Below, one piece after another: positions 23,301-35,356 of a stretch of 64,000 nt of DNA (its first letter is position 1; each line of letters starts with the position of its first letter). The stretch lies in assembly GCA_013400975.1 (NCBI GenBank), contig WBMZ01000337.1, positions 1 through 64,000 of the forward strand, given 5' to 3'. This stretch comes from Atrichornis clamosus (lineage: Eukaryota > Chordata > Aves > Passeriformes > Menuridae). The position numbers and the translations under genes are program-made. Under the pieces are notes generated by a model, which saw only the letters and a list, made by a program, of their open reading frames with translations, was not told the origin of the DNA and did no database searches.

Positions 23301-26300
23301 GTTGGTTATGGGAAGGTGGTTGGTGATCGAGTGAAGAAACACAGCAATTTTAACCAGCAGAAGACTAATAGATAGATGTATGCATTAGAGTTCCCAGGGG
23401 ATGGGATGCACAGGTCAGCACTGACTGGGGTACTGAATAGCTGTGGTTCATCGAAAGGTCTTTTCTGTTGTCAGAGTGGTTTCGGCATACCACTCAACAT
23501 ATTTCTTCCCATGCATCTCCAACAGAATTCAGATCTCCCACTTGACCTCCACAGAGATTTGTTGTAAGAGTCTTCATTTAATCACATTTCCTTGAGATAC
23601 TTAACTTCTGAGCTGATGTGGAGAATCAAGAAGTGTCAATGCTGTTCAGGGAGAAAAAAGCTCAATTCATTCCATGTTATTTTGGCATTATTATCTCCAA
23701 AATGACTCTCCCACTTTTAAATAAGAAATGTCCACTGATTTCTATCTGTAGTGTGTTTCTTTGTGTGTGCGTGTTTGGATTTGGAGTTTGTTTAGGTGTC
23801 TTTTTAACCTTACTGCTCCGTACAAGATCCTCCAATGTTCTCCATACTTCTGAATTCTTCCTGTTTACATTTTTGGCCAGGAACCAGAAAGTCAGACCTA
23901 AGGTAGGGCTTTGAAAGGGGATGACAGGCATGCTTCATGTCCTCTTCAACAGCTACTGCACTGCTACAGGAACAAATTGCACATTGTCTCAGATGTGACA
24001 GACTTTGTAGAACCAGAAGCTACCTTCATCCCAGCTCCAGCAACCACAGGTAGTTGTGGCACTGCAGTGAATGTGGTGGAAGTTTTTTACTGCATAGTAA
24101 TCTCCTACACAAATTTATTCCTCTCAAATACCAAAGGACTGCTTTTCAGATCCAATGAAATATGTGTTATAGACGTGTAACATTGTGGCAGCAGACCTTG
24201 ATGTGCACCGCTCATCTGGAAGAGTTTTGTACGTAACCACCCTCCATAGCCCTGCATTGATGGTGTCTGAAACATGTTTTCATGATGTACCACTTCCTGA
24301 GAGCCCCTCTGTGTGGGAAGAGCTGGAAAAGTACATCTGAATGAACTAATGGTGCTGGTTAAAATGGGTTTGTTAAACGGCATTGATCCTCATTATAGAC
24401 ATTCTCATTCAACATTAAAACAGCTCTAATTCAATGTAGTTTGATCTATTTTGGCAGTGAAGTAGAGAAAACTGACTTGCATTGGTTAAATGCCCAGACA
24501 GTGCTGAATTCAGGCACTGAGTCTGTGCAGACCTCCAAGACATTACCTGCACACATCTAGATACCTCTCCCAGGCTGAATATCCCTTAGATCACTTTGGG
24601 CCATTTCTCTGTTTGCAGTGTCTGCTGGGATTTCCATGAGAATGTCTTTGATGATTGCCTTTTAATATCAGAAAAGATTAACCATTGAATTTCTACAGCT
24701 ATGTTATTTATCTTACAGACTCTTTAACCTCATTTTCTTGTGAAATATGCACCACAGACTTTTTGTTATTGTTGTTATTATAAGGAGATTAGAGTATTCC
24801 TATACATGTTTATACTTTAATGGATAAAACCCAAGCAGATTATTCTGGCAGAATTCAAGACACAAACAGACATCAAGAAGAATCATGAAGCCTTGAAATA
24901 TCTTGGCTCTGTTAAGACATTTTGGACTGCTGTGGGGTACTTCTGTAACTTTGCAAACGCACTACTGTGAGAGAACTCATCTCATGGTGGAGAATGTTGT
25001 GCTAGAACATTCAGCTCACCCTTCCTGGGATCACCACTTGTCCCAGCACTGATTTTCCTCATCCATTTTTCTTAGAATCCTACATCATATGGATCATATC
25101 GGGGTGATAGTGCTGCTTCTCTCTTTCATGTTATTGGAAAGGAGAAAGAGTTATCTTCCTGGAGGAAATAACCCCAGGAAATTAGACCATCTACTTCCAG
25201 TGCCTTCCTTTCCTCAGCAATGGAGTGCGGAAACATACAGGTTTCAATAGCATCCCAGCCATTGAAAGAGGTTCTGGGGTGTAATGGAGGCAAAGGCACA
25301 GGTAGAGAAAGGCCAGGAGAAGAGGAGTGTGATGGGTTAGCTTACAGAAGGTAATGTAGGATGGGGCATGAAACTAACAGTTTTGAGATTGCAGTGGTAT
25401 TGATATTTATTAGTTTGGCTATTGTTTGGACTCTAGTAATTTAGAACTGCTGCTACTATGGAAATGCTTTATAACTGTATGAATAAAAATATGTAATTTC
25501 TCTTTCTGAAATCTAAACAAACCAGCATGAGGAGATGGCATTTTCAACTGAAGCTAACAGCTCTGAAGCAAGTTGCTCTTGCTGGTAAATTAGTAGCTGC
25601 TAACATAAAAATTTTTATGGTCTTCAATACTCTTTATGTTTTGTAACAATAATTGTGCTGCAAATGACAGGTAACACCAAGATATTAACCACTTGTTCCT
25701 TTTTCTTCTGATTTGTGTAAATTAAATTAGGCACATGAATTTATATTAATATTTCTGCAGAATTCTTTCCTCTTTCTAAAATGTATAAGATGTGCTCATT
25801 TTGTAGCTGAGATCTGACAGCTACACCTTGCATAGTGACTTTGGATTACTGTTTTGTCTCCAATGAGTTGGGGGTGCTACCATTAGATTGTCTGTGTTCA
25901 TAGAAACTGCATTCACACTTCTACAAATAATGCTCTGTATTATCATTTCTTGGCTAACCAAATAGGAAATGGAAGATAATCTAATGACTGCAAAAACAGT
26001 TGCACATTTCATATATTTCTGTAAAGGAACACAAGACAATTAAACATCATGGGCCTGATCCTGCCTCCAGAAAAATCAGTGGAACATTCTCGGTGATTTT
26101 GAATTTAAATTGATTCCAGCTCACCACCTTTGTCTCATCTATCCTTTCTTTCTGCACCACATTGAGAAGTGGAAACTCATTTGACTATACTTACACTATC
26201 TCTTCTGTCTAGAAAGAAATTTTTAAACCTCTTGTGCCTCCAACAGCTCCCTTCAGACTGAGTCCAGCCAGGGAGCATCCTAAAACCAATTTCTGGGCTT

Positions 26301-26467
26301 TGCTCTTAAACTTATTCAAAAGACTCTCAGCCACTAAAGGGACAACAAAACTGCTAACAACACTATTTTTCTATTTCTCTGTTTTTGTAAACATGGCATT
26401 TTTCCATTTTCCACGCAATTTTCAAGTGGGTGTGTATGTTCTCTTTTAGAGTTTCTTGTACTAAAGT
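20363..26467. other. Unannotated DNA
   Basis: No gene or repeat recognised over 6.1 kb. There are purine-rich spots (22606-22640) and many short open frames in antisense pairs (for example 23618-23914 plus with 23677-23931 minus), typical of non-coding DNA. I cannot exclude small exons. Confidence 0.45.
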
Positions 26468-27490
26468 GGTGGAAAAAGTAATCCGGGAAATAATTTCCAA
26501 ATATATGAAGGATTAGAAGGTGATTGTGACTAATCAGCATGAATTTATGAAGGAGAAATAATGCCTGATCAACCTGATAGTTTTCTGTGACTAGATGACT
26601 GGCTTGGTTGTTTATCTTGACTTTAGTCAAGCTTTCTACACTGTCCGCCATAGCATCCTCATAGACAAACAGGATAAATGGACAGTGAGCTGAGTCGAAA
26701 ACTGGCTGAACTGCCGTGCTCAAAGAACTGTGTTCAGCGGCATATGTCCACTTGGAAGCCAGTCACTAGCCCTGAAACCCTAGGGGTGGGCATTGGGGTT
26801 AATACTGTTTAACAGCTTCATTAATGGTCCGGATGACGGAGCGGAGCGCACCTTCAACATGTCAGCAGGTGATGCAAAGCTTAGAGGAGTGGTTGATAGA
26901 CCGGATGGCTGTGCTGACATTCAGAGAGACATGGACGGGCTAGAGAAATGTGCCAGCAGGAATCTCCTGCAGTTCAGAAAAGAGAAATGCAAAGTCCTGC
27001 ACGTGGAATAACCCCAGTCACTAACACAGGCTGGCTGGGAGCAGACTGGATGGAAAGTAGCTTGACCAAAAAGCACCCAGGGGTTTGGCGGACACCAGTT
27101 TGAACATAAGCCAGCAATATAGTCTTGCAGCAAGGAAGGATAAGGGTATTGTGGGCTTCATGAGGAGGAGTGTGGCTAACAGATCAAGGGAAGTGATCCT
27201 TCCCCTCTATTCAGCACTGGTGGGGCCACACTCAGAGTGCTGGGTCCAGTTCTGGGCTCTCCAGCACAAGAGAGACACGGACTTACTGGAGAAAGTCAAG
27301 GAACAGACCATAAAGTGATTAAGGGACTGGAGCATATCTTCTGTGAGAAAAAACTGAGAGGGGTCAAACTTTAGAAGAGGTTGCCCAGAGAGGTTATGGA
27401 GTCTCTATCTTTGGGGATCTATAAAACAGGTCAGATGAGATGATCTCTAAAGATCCCTTCCAACCTCAAATATTCTGTGATTAAGTGATT
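26468..27490 (+). mobile_element. CR1 LINE, 5'-truncated with internal deletion
   Basis: Plus-strand CR1 with reverse-transcriptase landmarks: L-D-F-S-Q-A-F at about 26618-26638, the I-L-F-N-S-F-I-N-G block, then S-A-G-D-A-K-L in place of the catalytic FADDTKL (26859-26882), and K-C-K-V-L-H. A second frame (27085-27318) encodes R-S-V-A-N-R-S-R-E-V-I-L-P-L-Y-S-A-L-V-G-P-H. The stretch normally encoding the L-G-L-F-S...G-L-K-L region is deleted near 27355. The 3' end (CCCTTCCAACCT...ATTCTGTGATT) is present at 27454-27482. Confidence 0.9.
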
Positions 27491-28379
27491 CAGTCAATAT
27501 ATTTCATATGAAGAAAAATTTCCTGTAATATAATTTTTTTATTCTGTTCAGATCTGATAACCCTAAATTATCAATGATCGTATTAGAAGACAACTTTTTT
27601 TCCACCAGACAAAAATATAACTGTCATTGCCTAGTTGTTAGACATATGGTGAATGATTTTGAACAAGAGTGACTAAATGAACATATGAATCACGGTACCA
27701 AATAAATACTTTATTTACATTTATGATTAATAACATAAAAGTTCATTTTCTGATATTGCAGCAGTCTCTGATAGAATGTAGAATGCTATACAGAAGTGTG
27801 AGCTGAATATAAGGTATGCTTGTGATAGACTGGCTATAGAAGACAGTGGTGTATTTACCTGCATTGTCCCATTTTAAGTAAGTACCTCCACATATTTGAA
27901 TGCTGTTAGAATTCTCAACTTTCAAGTTGGACCATCTCAGATGTTGTTGAAAAGTCTTTCAGCTTCGCACTGTATAACTGAATTTCTTTACCCCATTCGG
28001 TCCAGAAAGTGTCTCTTACTCATTTACACTTTAACATAGAGACCTTATACATGTGTTCAAGCCATTTTGGCTACAGTCATCCCTTTCTGCCTCTCCTGGA
28101 GCATCTTGTGACAGCTTGTAGGCAGAACTGCTTCTTAGTCCAGCATCTCTTGCTTGACTTAATGGAAGTTATTCTCCTTGATCATGGATCTGATGAGAAC
28201 AACTTGCTCCTCTGAGCCAAGACACTTCACTGTTAAGATTTAAATGGCTAATTGCAGGGGACTCCCAAATATGAGTTGGAGAGAAGCTGTCATGTTGGAG
28301 TTGACTAAGCAGGTACCCAGGAATGAAGTAAGGTTGAATAAACAAATGGCAGTAAAGACTCCTTCTCACTACACTGGCT
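27491..28379. other. Unannotated AT-rich DNA
   Basis: Nothing recognised beyond short chance frames. Confidence 0.45.
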
Positions 28380-30540
28380 GAATTAAATTACATTGTCAAT
28401 TTATTTGTCTGCTGGTTGCTTTTCTGATCCAATTAAAGCTCTTGTCATGAATTAAAAAAAAAGATCATCTTATTGAATTGCGGGAGACATGTTTTTTTAT
28501 CTGAGTTATTAATAACACCTTATATTATTAAATGTGGAAGAAATTTTATAAACTAATTCATTATCACCATGGATGCTGCAATTCATCAGTTCTATCAGTA
28601 AAGGAAAATAGTTCATTTTTTCTTGAGCTTGATTCTCTCTTGAACTGCTCTTTTGGGCCCAATCCATCTGATTCAGAAATCAGGGTAAAAGTTTTATAGT
28701 TCTGAATGGATCTGGATCTGGCCTATGGGACTACTTAAAACAGTATGCAGTTGCAGGATTAGTCTCCTTCTGGTTTGTATCCATTAGTGCAACACTGCTC
28801 TTTCGTCACCAAATGCTGTAGTACATCCTAATAACTCTATTTTCGGTGTAATTTATATTTATTCCCAAGAAACTGAGAAAATAATCATACAAATTTATTT
28901 TTGTCCAAACTAAATTTCCAGAAATAAATAGCTCTGTCCAAATTCTTTTGGTTGTGCTCTTAACAATATCTTTTGCTTACTTCCAAACTATTTTTACCCC
29001 TTTTTCTCAATTTGTGTTTAAAGCACAACACAGTTAATTTTTAAAAGATGTGGGAAATGTATATGAATGTAAGGTTATTCAAGGAAAATCTGAAATTAAA
29101 AAAGGAACTTTAAAGCATAACCCAGATAAACTGAATATTAATCTAAGGAGGAAAACATTAATAAACCTTTATGAAAAATGTATTCCTTTTGTTTCCAAGC
29201 TAAATCACAGGTCTACCTAGTTGAAAGGTGAGGATGGCTCATCTGTTAAATAGCTATTGGAGCTAGATGATATATGATGATTAATTATAATATGCAAAGT
29301 CTGTCCCAGGTGTGCAGACCTCATAAAGCCAAAGATGACACAAATGCATTATTAGCTCCCATCATAGTGGTAAAATAAGCCAACTCGTGATCTAATTATC
29401 AATGTTTTTATATATATGTAATTATAATGAGTGTTCTGACAGCATATAAAGACAGAATTTAAGTATTTGTGTTTTTATGTGTAGTCTTTCATTTGGTTTA
29501 ATTTGAAAATGTAATGCTTGATTTGCTAGCAAATCTAGAAAATATTGTTCCAGATTCAGATGATTTTTACTGTATTACATGTTGAGGCTGCCCCTGGGAA
29601 GGTATTTATTTATCTTCTCCTTGTCAATAATAAATGATCCTACATACCAGAAACCTTATTAGAGTGTATGTTTAATGATTGCCCTAGTGATATGAGTGGC
29701 CTGATAACAAATTGAAATGTCAGACACTCTATGACCCTCTAATAATATTGAAATCTGCCAGTCCCTATTAAAATGCCTTCAAACTGCATTATCCTGTGGT
29801 AATAGATCAGTCACTTACCCTAACTAATACAGATATCACATGGGACCCTGCAGCATGACCTTGTTAATAAAAGGAGCCAAAAAAGGAGAGGAACAGTGGG
29901 CAAAAATGAGGTATTGTCATAACAAGTCACGATGAACCCACTTTATTAAGGTGGAAATCTACCCATTAGAAGGCTGTGATTGATATTCATTCTGGTGTGT
30001 CATCCTGTAAAAAGAAAGAAGTAACTTTCAAATTTGAATGAACAGGATTTTTCCACTCTCATCCTCTCCCTCCTGCTGTCTCTGTTTTAATGGATTATCC
30101 TACTTCATAAGCTACTTTTATAGGTCCAGGTGCAATCCAATATGTTCTAGCATTGCCATAGGAAAAGAAAAACACCCAAGAAACAGAAATACTTTTTCAT
30201 AATTATTTTCAACAACTCCTCTGCACTTTTACGTGGAGAGCATGACATCCATTTTTTCTGTTTCCAAATATATACAATAAGGAGTATCAAAAAATGGAAT
30301 ATTAATCTTCATAATTATAACAGGGAAAGCAAAAGAAACAACAAATGTAACAATTGAAAAAACAGTATCACATCCTTCTTTCTTAGGACTTGTCCCTCCC
30401 TCACTGAATTATGTTAATGCATAGAGGTCATATTAATGTGGCATCATTAATTGCACTTGAATTGGAGCTTTGTGCATAGATTTACCCATAAAATTAGAAT
30501 GATAAAGAGAATTGGTAATCTCAGACTGTCTTACAGCACT
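28380..30540. other. Very AT-rich, repeat-free stretch, candidate conserved non-coding DNA
   Basis: No open frame of 60 codons occurs on either strand, and no repeat family is recognised. The stretch is rich in TAATTA and TTAATTAT homeodomain-type words. One example, near 29277-29298, combines TTAATTAT with an ATGCAAAG octamer-like word. This is compatible with a regulatory or conserved non-coding block, but composition alone cannot show conservation. Confidence 0.3.
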
Positions 30541-33500
30541 TGATTCTCTTGAAGCTAATGGGAACCTCTCTTTCTGCTGTTGAAGACTGAATTGTGCTTG
30601 CCTATGAGATTCTCTGCCCCATTCCTTATTACGGAAAAGAAGATGGGGTTAAACAGGGAGTCTGTAGAGTTATGGTTTCCAGGTCCTCCACTTTTTAAAG
30701 GAAGGTCATGGAAATTGTGACCTTCTGAGCCAGGGTGCAGCTGACCCAAGGTCATCTTTCAAATCTTATGACTTTCTAGCTGAAATAACTCTGCAACTGC
30801 CTCTGTGGCTACTCTTCTGAAATGCCTAGGAACATGTAAAGGTTGTACTTCATAGGATACCCAAGGGCACACTTATTTGCCAAGTGCACTCCTCCCCACT
30901 TCCAAATACCGTATCAGCTGATGTGAGGCAGAGCAAATACTTCAGTGTTCTTCCTAGGGGTGTCCTAAGCAGAGTAAGGGAGATATGTAGGTGGTCTGTG
31001 CTGAGCCTGAGTTCAGGTTTGCACAGAGCTGAGTATGGGAACACTCTGGGCTTCAGCACTGCAAGAATCTGAGCTGTTCAAGTCTCTACACTATAAACAC
31101 CTAGATTAACAATCAGGGTTTAGATATTAATGAGATGTATGTGAATATGTACCACCTGTATGGAGAGGAACATCAGCCTGTTTCTTTGTGTTCTTCCCTG
31201 TCCTGCTGCAACCTTCTCTAGCAGTGCCTTCTCCTACATGCTTTCTACCCTGCCCCAGTGTCTCATCATGTACCTCTATGCTAAAGTTTTGGATGATCCT
31301 CTAATCAAACTACTGAATCATAAATCTCAGTTATTTTTTCTATACAAACCATTTAAAATCACATCCAGGTGCAGGAGCAGTGAGCTCTCTAAAACTCTTA
31401 GTCTAATTCATGGCTATAACCAGAAAGATGAAAGCTACAGCCTGGCTTCAGAAAGACTTCCTGCAGGAGCAGAAAACTAGGAGAAAATTTTGGCAGGAGT
31501 TTTGTATGAGGTGTGCTCTGAAAAAAAGGTGACTTTGTAAAAATAGGTCCATGTTTATTGTCTTTTCATCAAACAGGTCTATCTTACAAATAAAAAGACG
31601 TATTTTGTATCTGCCGTTCCTACAAAGCCACTGTGGGCTTTTACTCTCAGCCTTAGCTTCCCCTCATTTTGTCTACTATGAGCAGCAATAAAGACCTGCA
31701 GGCCAAATTAGTAACCCTGAGATGACTATATAACACACTGGCTTATAATTGTGCTCTCATTGACACCCCTGCAGCCCCCTTAATGTCAGTGTCTACACTT
31801 AATGTCTTAATGTCTACAGGTAAAGCTGGCTGAGCTTAGTGAATATGTCACTGAGGATATACAAAAGGTATAGTAGCTTGCAGCTCTTTGCAGCCTTACT
31901 CTGTAGAGAAAATAGTTGGGAAAATGAAGCAAGCTTTAGAAATCAGTTATATTTTCATTGTCATGTATTGTATTCCATATGTGATTAATTCTGCAGAAAT
32001 TCTTTTCATTGTTTAACAAGCCTGAACTGCTTGTGACTGTCTGAAAATTACATAAAAGTTTGATTTTTTTTCCCCAGGGTCGACTTTTGATCGTGAAGTG
32101 CATTTGGAAAGGCCCCACCTTACAGTGGAATGTGCCCAAGGACAGGGAGGGTCAGGGCGGCCTCATAGCGGGGACCTGCTCTGCCCTTACAGAGATGCGT
32201 CCTCAGCTCTGTCCCACCTCCTGCAGGAGCTCCAGTGAGCTGAAGGCAACAGGACCACTCGCAGGCATAAAGTCAAGTACATGCATAAAACAGAATCAAC
32301 CTCAAGGTTCACATAATTGTTCCTCCGAGTGCAGATATGCTAGTGGCTTGGATTTTCAAATTAAAATTTCAAATCTTCCATCCAAGAATATATGAGACAA
32401 AATGCTTATGATAAATTTTTCCAGCTGAGATTTGCTTGGGGACATTTTCTCATAACATGGGAAGTGTTTCCATTCACTTCTGAATGCAGAAATAGTTCAG
32501 CAAGGCATAAATAGTGTAAAACAAATCAAGAACCCACTCACCCATGGATACAATTTTTTTCATGTTATTTGTTCAACTTCACTGAAACTCTTAACTTGAG
32601 TGAACTTGAAAGCCCAGGAAAAACTATCCTGCTGTCTTGTCATGTACCTGATTAACTTGGTTAGAACCCAAAGGATTTTCATAAAACTTCTTGTTTATTT
32701 TCATATTTAACATTCTGTAGTAACACGTTGTTGAACTGAACATATATTAAGCATCTTCTAGATTTTATCATACAGTTTTTCATATAGTGCAATTTATAAT
32801 TCTGAACGTCCTCCTGTTTTGGTAATTTCCTTTCATCCCTGGTGGCCATTTTCACTCTTGCTGTATCTATTGTGGGATGGCATATGCCACCTTTGGGCAT
32901 GTAAGATATTAATCCATCTTTGATCACATTCCCCTGTGTATCCTCCCCACAGCTTTCCGATTTTCCTTCAGAATGAACTCTGAAGCAATTCAACATCTTT
33001 ATTTTTATTATTGTGATCAGTTCACTTTTGTTTTAGTTAACAACATGGGGTCTATAAGTTTTTTTTTGTTTTTTTTTTAAATTTTTTTAAACATTGCTTC
33101 TGTGCTGATATTCTGATTCTTTAGAAGTTTCTTCTTTTACTGCTTTTATTTTTATTTTCTGGAATCCCTGTTAGCTTCACAGTAGTAAATATCAGAATAC
33201 ACAGCTGTGACACAGATCTAAAGTTAATATAGATATCAAACAAGGAAAAAGCTTTTTCTGTCATCACCTTCCTTTCAGTGCAGGACTGCTTCTCCAAAGT
33301 TATCTTGCTCACCATCTCTACTCAAAAAAAATCCCACAAGTAAGATCTTCCAGAAGTTATGACTACTTTACACTACTAAATAATAATTTTCTTTTTATTG
33401 CATCTTATTCAAAATGACAACAGGACTACCTGTGATTATTTTGCAGAATATAATTGCTCTTTTCTCAGGCATTTGTAGGACTTTCCTTCACTGTTTCATA

Positions 33501-33739
33501 CACAGTTAGGTCATGGAAGCATCCATTGTTTGTCACTTTCTACAATCCTTGAATCACTGTTGTCTCTGAGCTCATTCCACTTGCCTTCGGATTCTGTGTC
33601 CCAAGTACCAGAGACAGTTTACACACCAGAAGCTATAAATAGAAATTTTGCCTCACAAATACATCTGATTAGGAGGCTGCCACGTATATTTGTCTTGAAG
33701 CTAAATTGGTATCCTGAATAAAACCGGATGGCTTGAATC
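30541..33739. other. Unannotated DNA
   Basis: No gene recognised. Two longer plus-strand frames (31160-31480, 106 codons, hydrophobic; 32060-32395, 111 codons) have no recognisable domain. Small features: a short direct repeat of CTTAATGTC near 31776-31815 and T-rich runs at 33058-33090. Confidence 0.4.
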
Positions 33740-34170
33740 TCCCTGACCATGAGCCAGTGCCTCTGCATTTGCAGCCCACAATTGTGTTACCCTTTGCACC
33801 CATTCTGTCGGAAATGCTCCTGTGTAATTTGTTGCCCACTGTCGCCTTGAGGTTTTTGCCTTTTATTGGATTTGTGGCTTCTCCTAGCCCAAGTTATTCT
33901 TCCCTTGTGGCATGCATTAGCTTGCATTTTTACAAGCTGAATCTCATTTTGCTCTTCTCAGCCTGTATTGCTCTGAGTTGCTTTACACTACATTTCTTGA
34001 TCCTGACTTGTATATCTCCCAATTTAGCATCATCTGCAAATTTAATGAATGTGGTTTTATTTTTCAATCTTCATGACCATTAATAAAGGTGGTAAAGTAA
34101 GTATTGGTCCTACTGTAGGTCTCTGTGGCTCTGCACTTTTCCCTTAACATCCATGCCCCATTCCCCTGCC
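33740..34170 (-). mobile_element. Ancient CR1/L3-like LINE relic
   Basis: On the minus strand this resembles the reverse-transcriptase-coding part of old CR1/L3 elements. On plus it reads 'agcttgcatttttacaagctgaatctcattttg' (33909-33941), then 'gcatcatctgcaaattt' (34028-34044, antisense of the K-F-A-D-D-A block), then 'accattaataaaggtg' (34077-34092). It is strongly decayed, with no open minus frame. Boundaries are approximate. Confidence 0.6.
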
Positions 34171-35246
34171 CCTCAAGCTCTCTGGATTGCATTGCCTGGC
34201 AGTACTCTCTCCTTTCAGCAGTTCCAGTTCCATTCTTTGCGGACTTCCATATAACCTAGTCTGCATGTTAATTTGTTATATAACTGGTTCACCAAAATCC
34301 ACATCTGTGATATGGACTGTACCTCAGATGTGCAGAGGTTTAGGAAATATCACAAAATGCAGTGACGAGTTAAATCTCATAGGTCTGTTACCCAACTGAT
34401 GTAATACTTGCATTACATCACAGTAGTTCACCTCTTGTCTCAAAACCAGTGACAGTTTAACAAGTTTTGTCTTTTCAATTGTTTTGATAAGCATGTGGGT
34501 TTTTTTCCCCTTATGTATAGAGGAGAATTTTTCATGTGGATTCAGTTAGACCATGTTGAGGGTACACCACATCATCTGTACACTCATTCTTCCAGAATAG
34601 GTATATTGCTCCACAGGAAGAGGTGAACAGGTTATAGAAATTCCTTGTTTGCATGTAACTTTTCTTACATTTACAAGTTTTGCTTGCATGACTGAAAAGT
34701 CACCTCACTAAGCAGCACAGAATCTAAGCATACATGGAAATTCACTGGCAGAATAAATTGTTTTTACAGATATTGTTTTCATAGAGTTCATAGATGTTAC
34801 AGCAAAAGATGGAAGGGGAAAATGTTGTTTATTTATTTTTTCCTTTTGCATAAGGTGTGTCTTTCCAAGAAGGTTTTATGCAAGGTTAATAGGAAATTAG
34901 CCACTTTTAATCTCAACAAATATATACCACATATTTAGGCTAATAATACATAGAAGGCAAAGAGAGAAAGAGTAATAAGTATATAGCAATATGAGTAGTG
35001 ATCAGCAATGAGAGCTGCTTCTGCTCCAGTTACGAGTAGAAGGATCACAAAATTTTAAAGCTGTGGAAACCACAAAAGAAAGAAGAAATTGGGTTGGAAG
35101 CCAGAAAAAAGGCCAGGTGGTCTAGCAGATGGATCACTAGTTTGCATCTTCAGCAAAATGCATCCAGTTTTCTGCAAAGTCCCAGCCTACTCCCATGCCC
35201 CCAGCACATTACAAAATCTCTCTACAAAATGGGTCTGTGTCATAAA
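34171..35246. other. Unannotated AT-rich DNA
   Basis: Possibly a continuation of the ancient CR1 relic at its left edge, otherwise nothing recognised. Contains one perfect 9-bp inverted repeat at 34397-34420. Confidence 0.4.
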
Positions 35247-35356
35247 ATCACAAAATCATAGAATCATGGGCTAGAAGGGACCTTAAAGACATCATCTAGT
35301 CGGAACCTCCTCCACCATAGGGGATGCCACCCACTGGAACAGGTTGTTCCTAATCA
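35247..35356 (-). mobile_element. CR1 3'-end stub
   Basis: About 110 bp of CR1 3' terminal sequence read in reverse: AATCATAGAATCATGGG, then GGACCTTAAAGACATCATCTAG, then the ACTGGAACAGGTTGTTC segment. It is extremely 5'-truncated, as is usual for CR1. Confidence 0.85.

Noticed and set aside
31160..31480. 106-codon hydrophobic frame
   Set aside because: No family resemblance, and hydrophobicity follows T-rich composition.
32060..32395. 111-codon frame after a pyrimidine tract and AG (acceptor-like)
   Set aside because: A poly-pyrimidine/AG at 32066-32078 is suggestive, but the peptide resembles nothing and no donor in frame is convincing.
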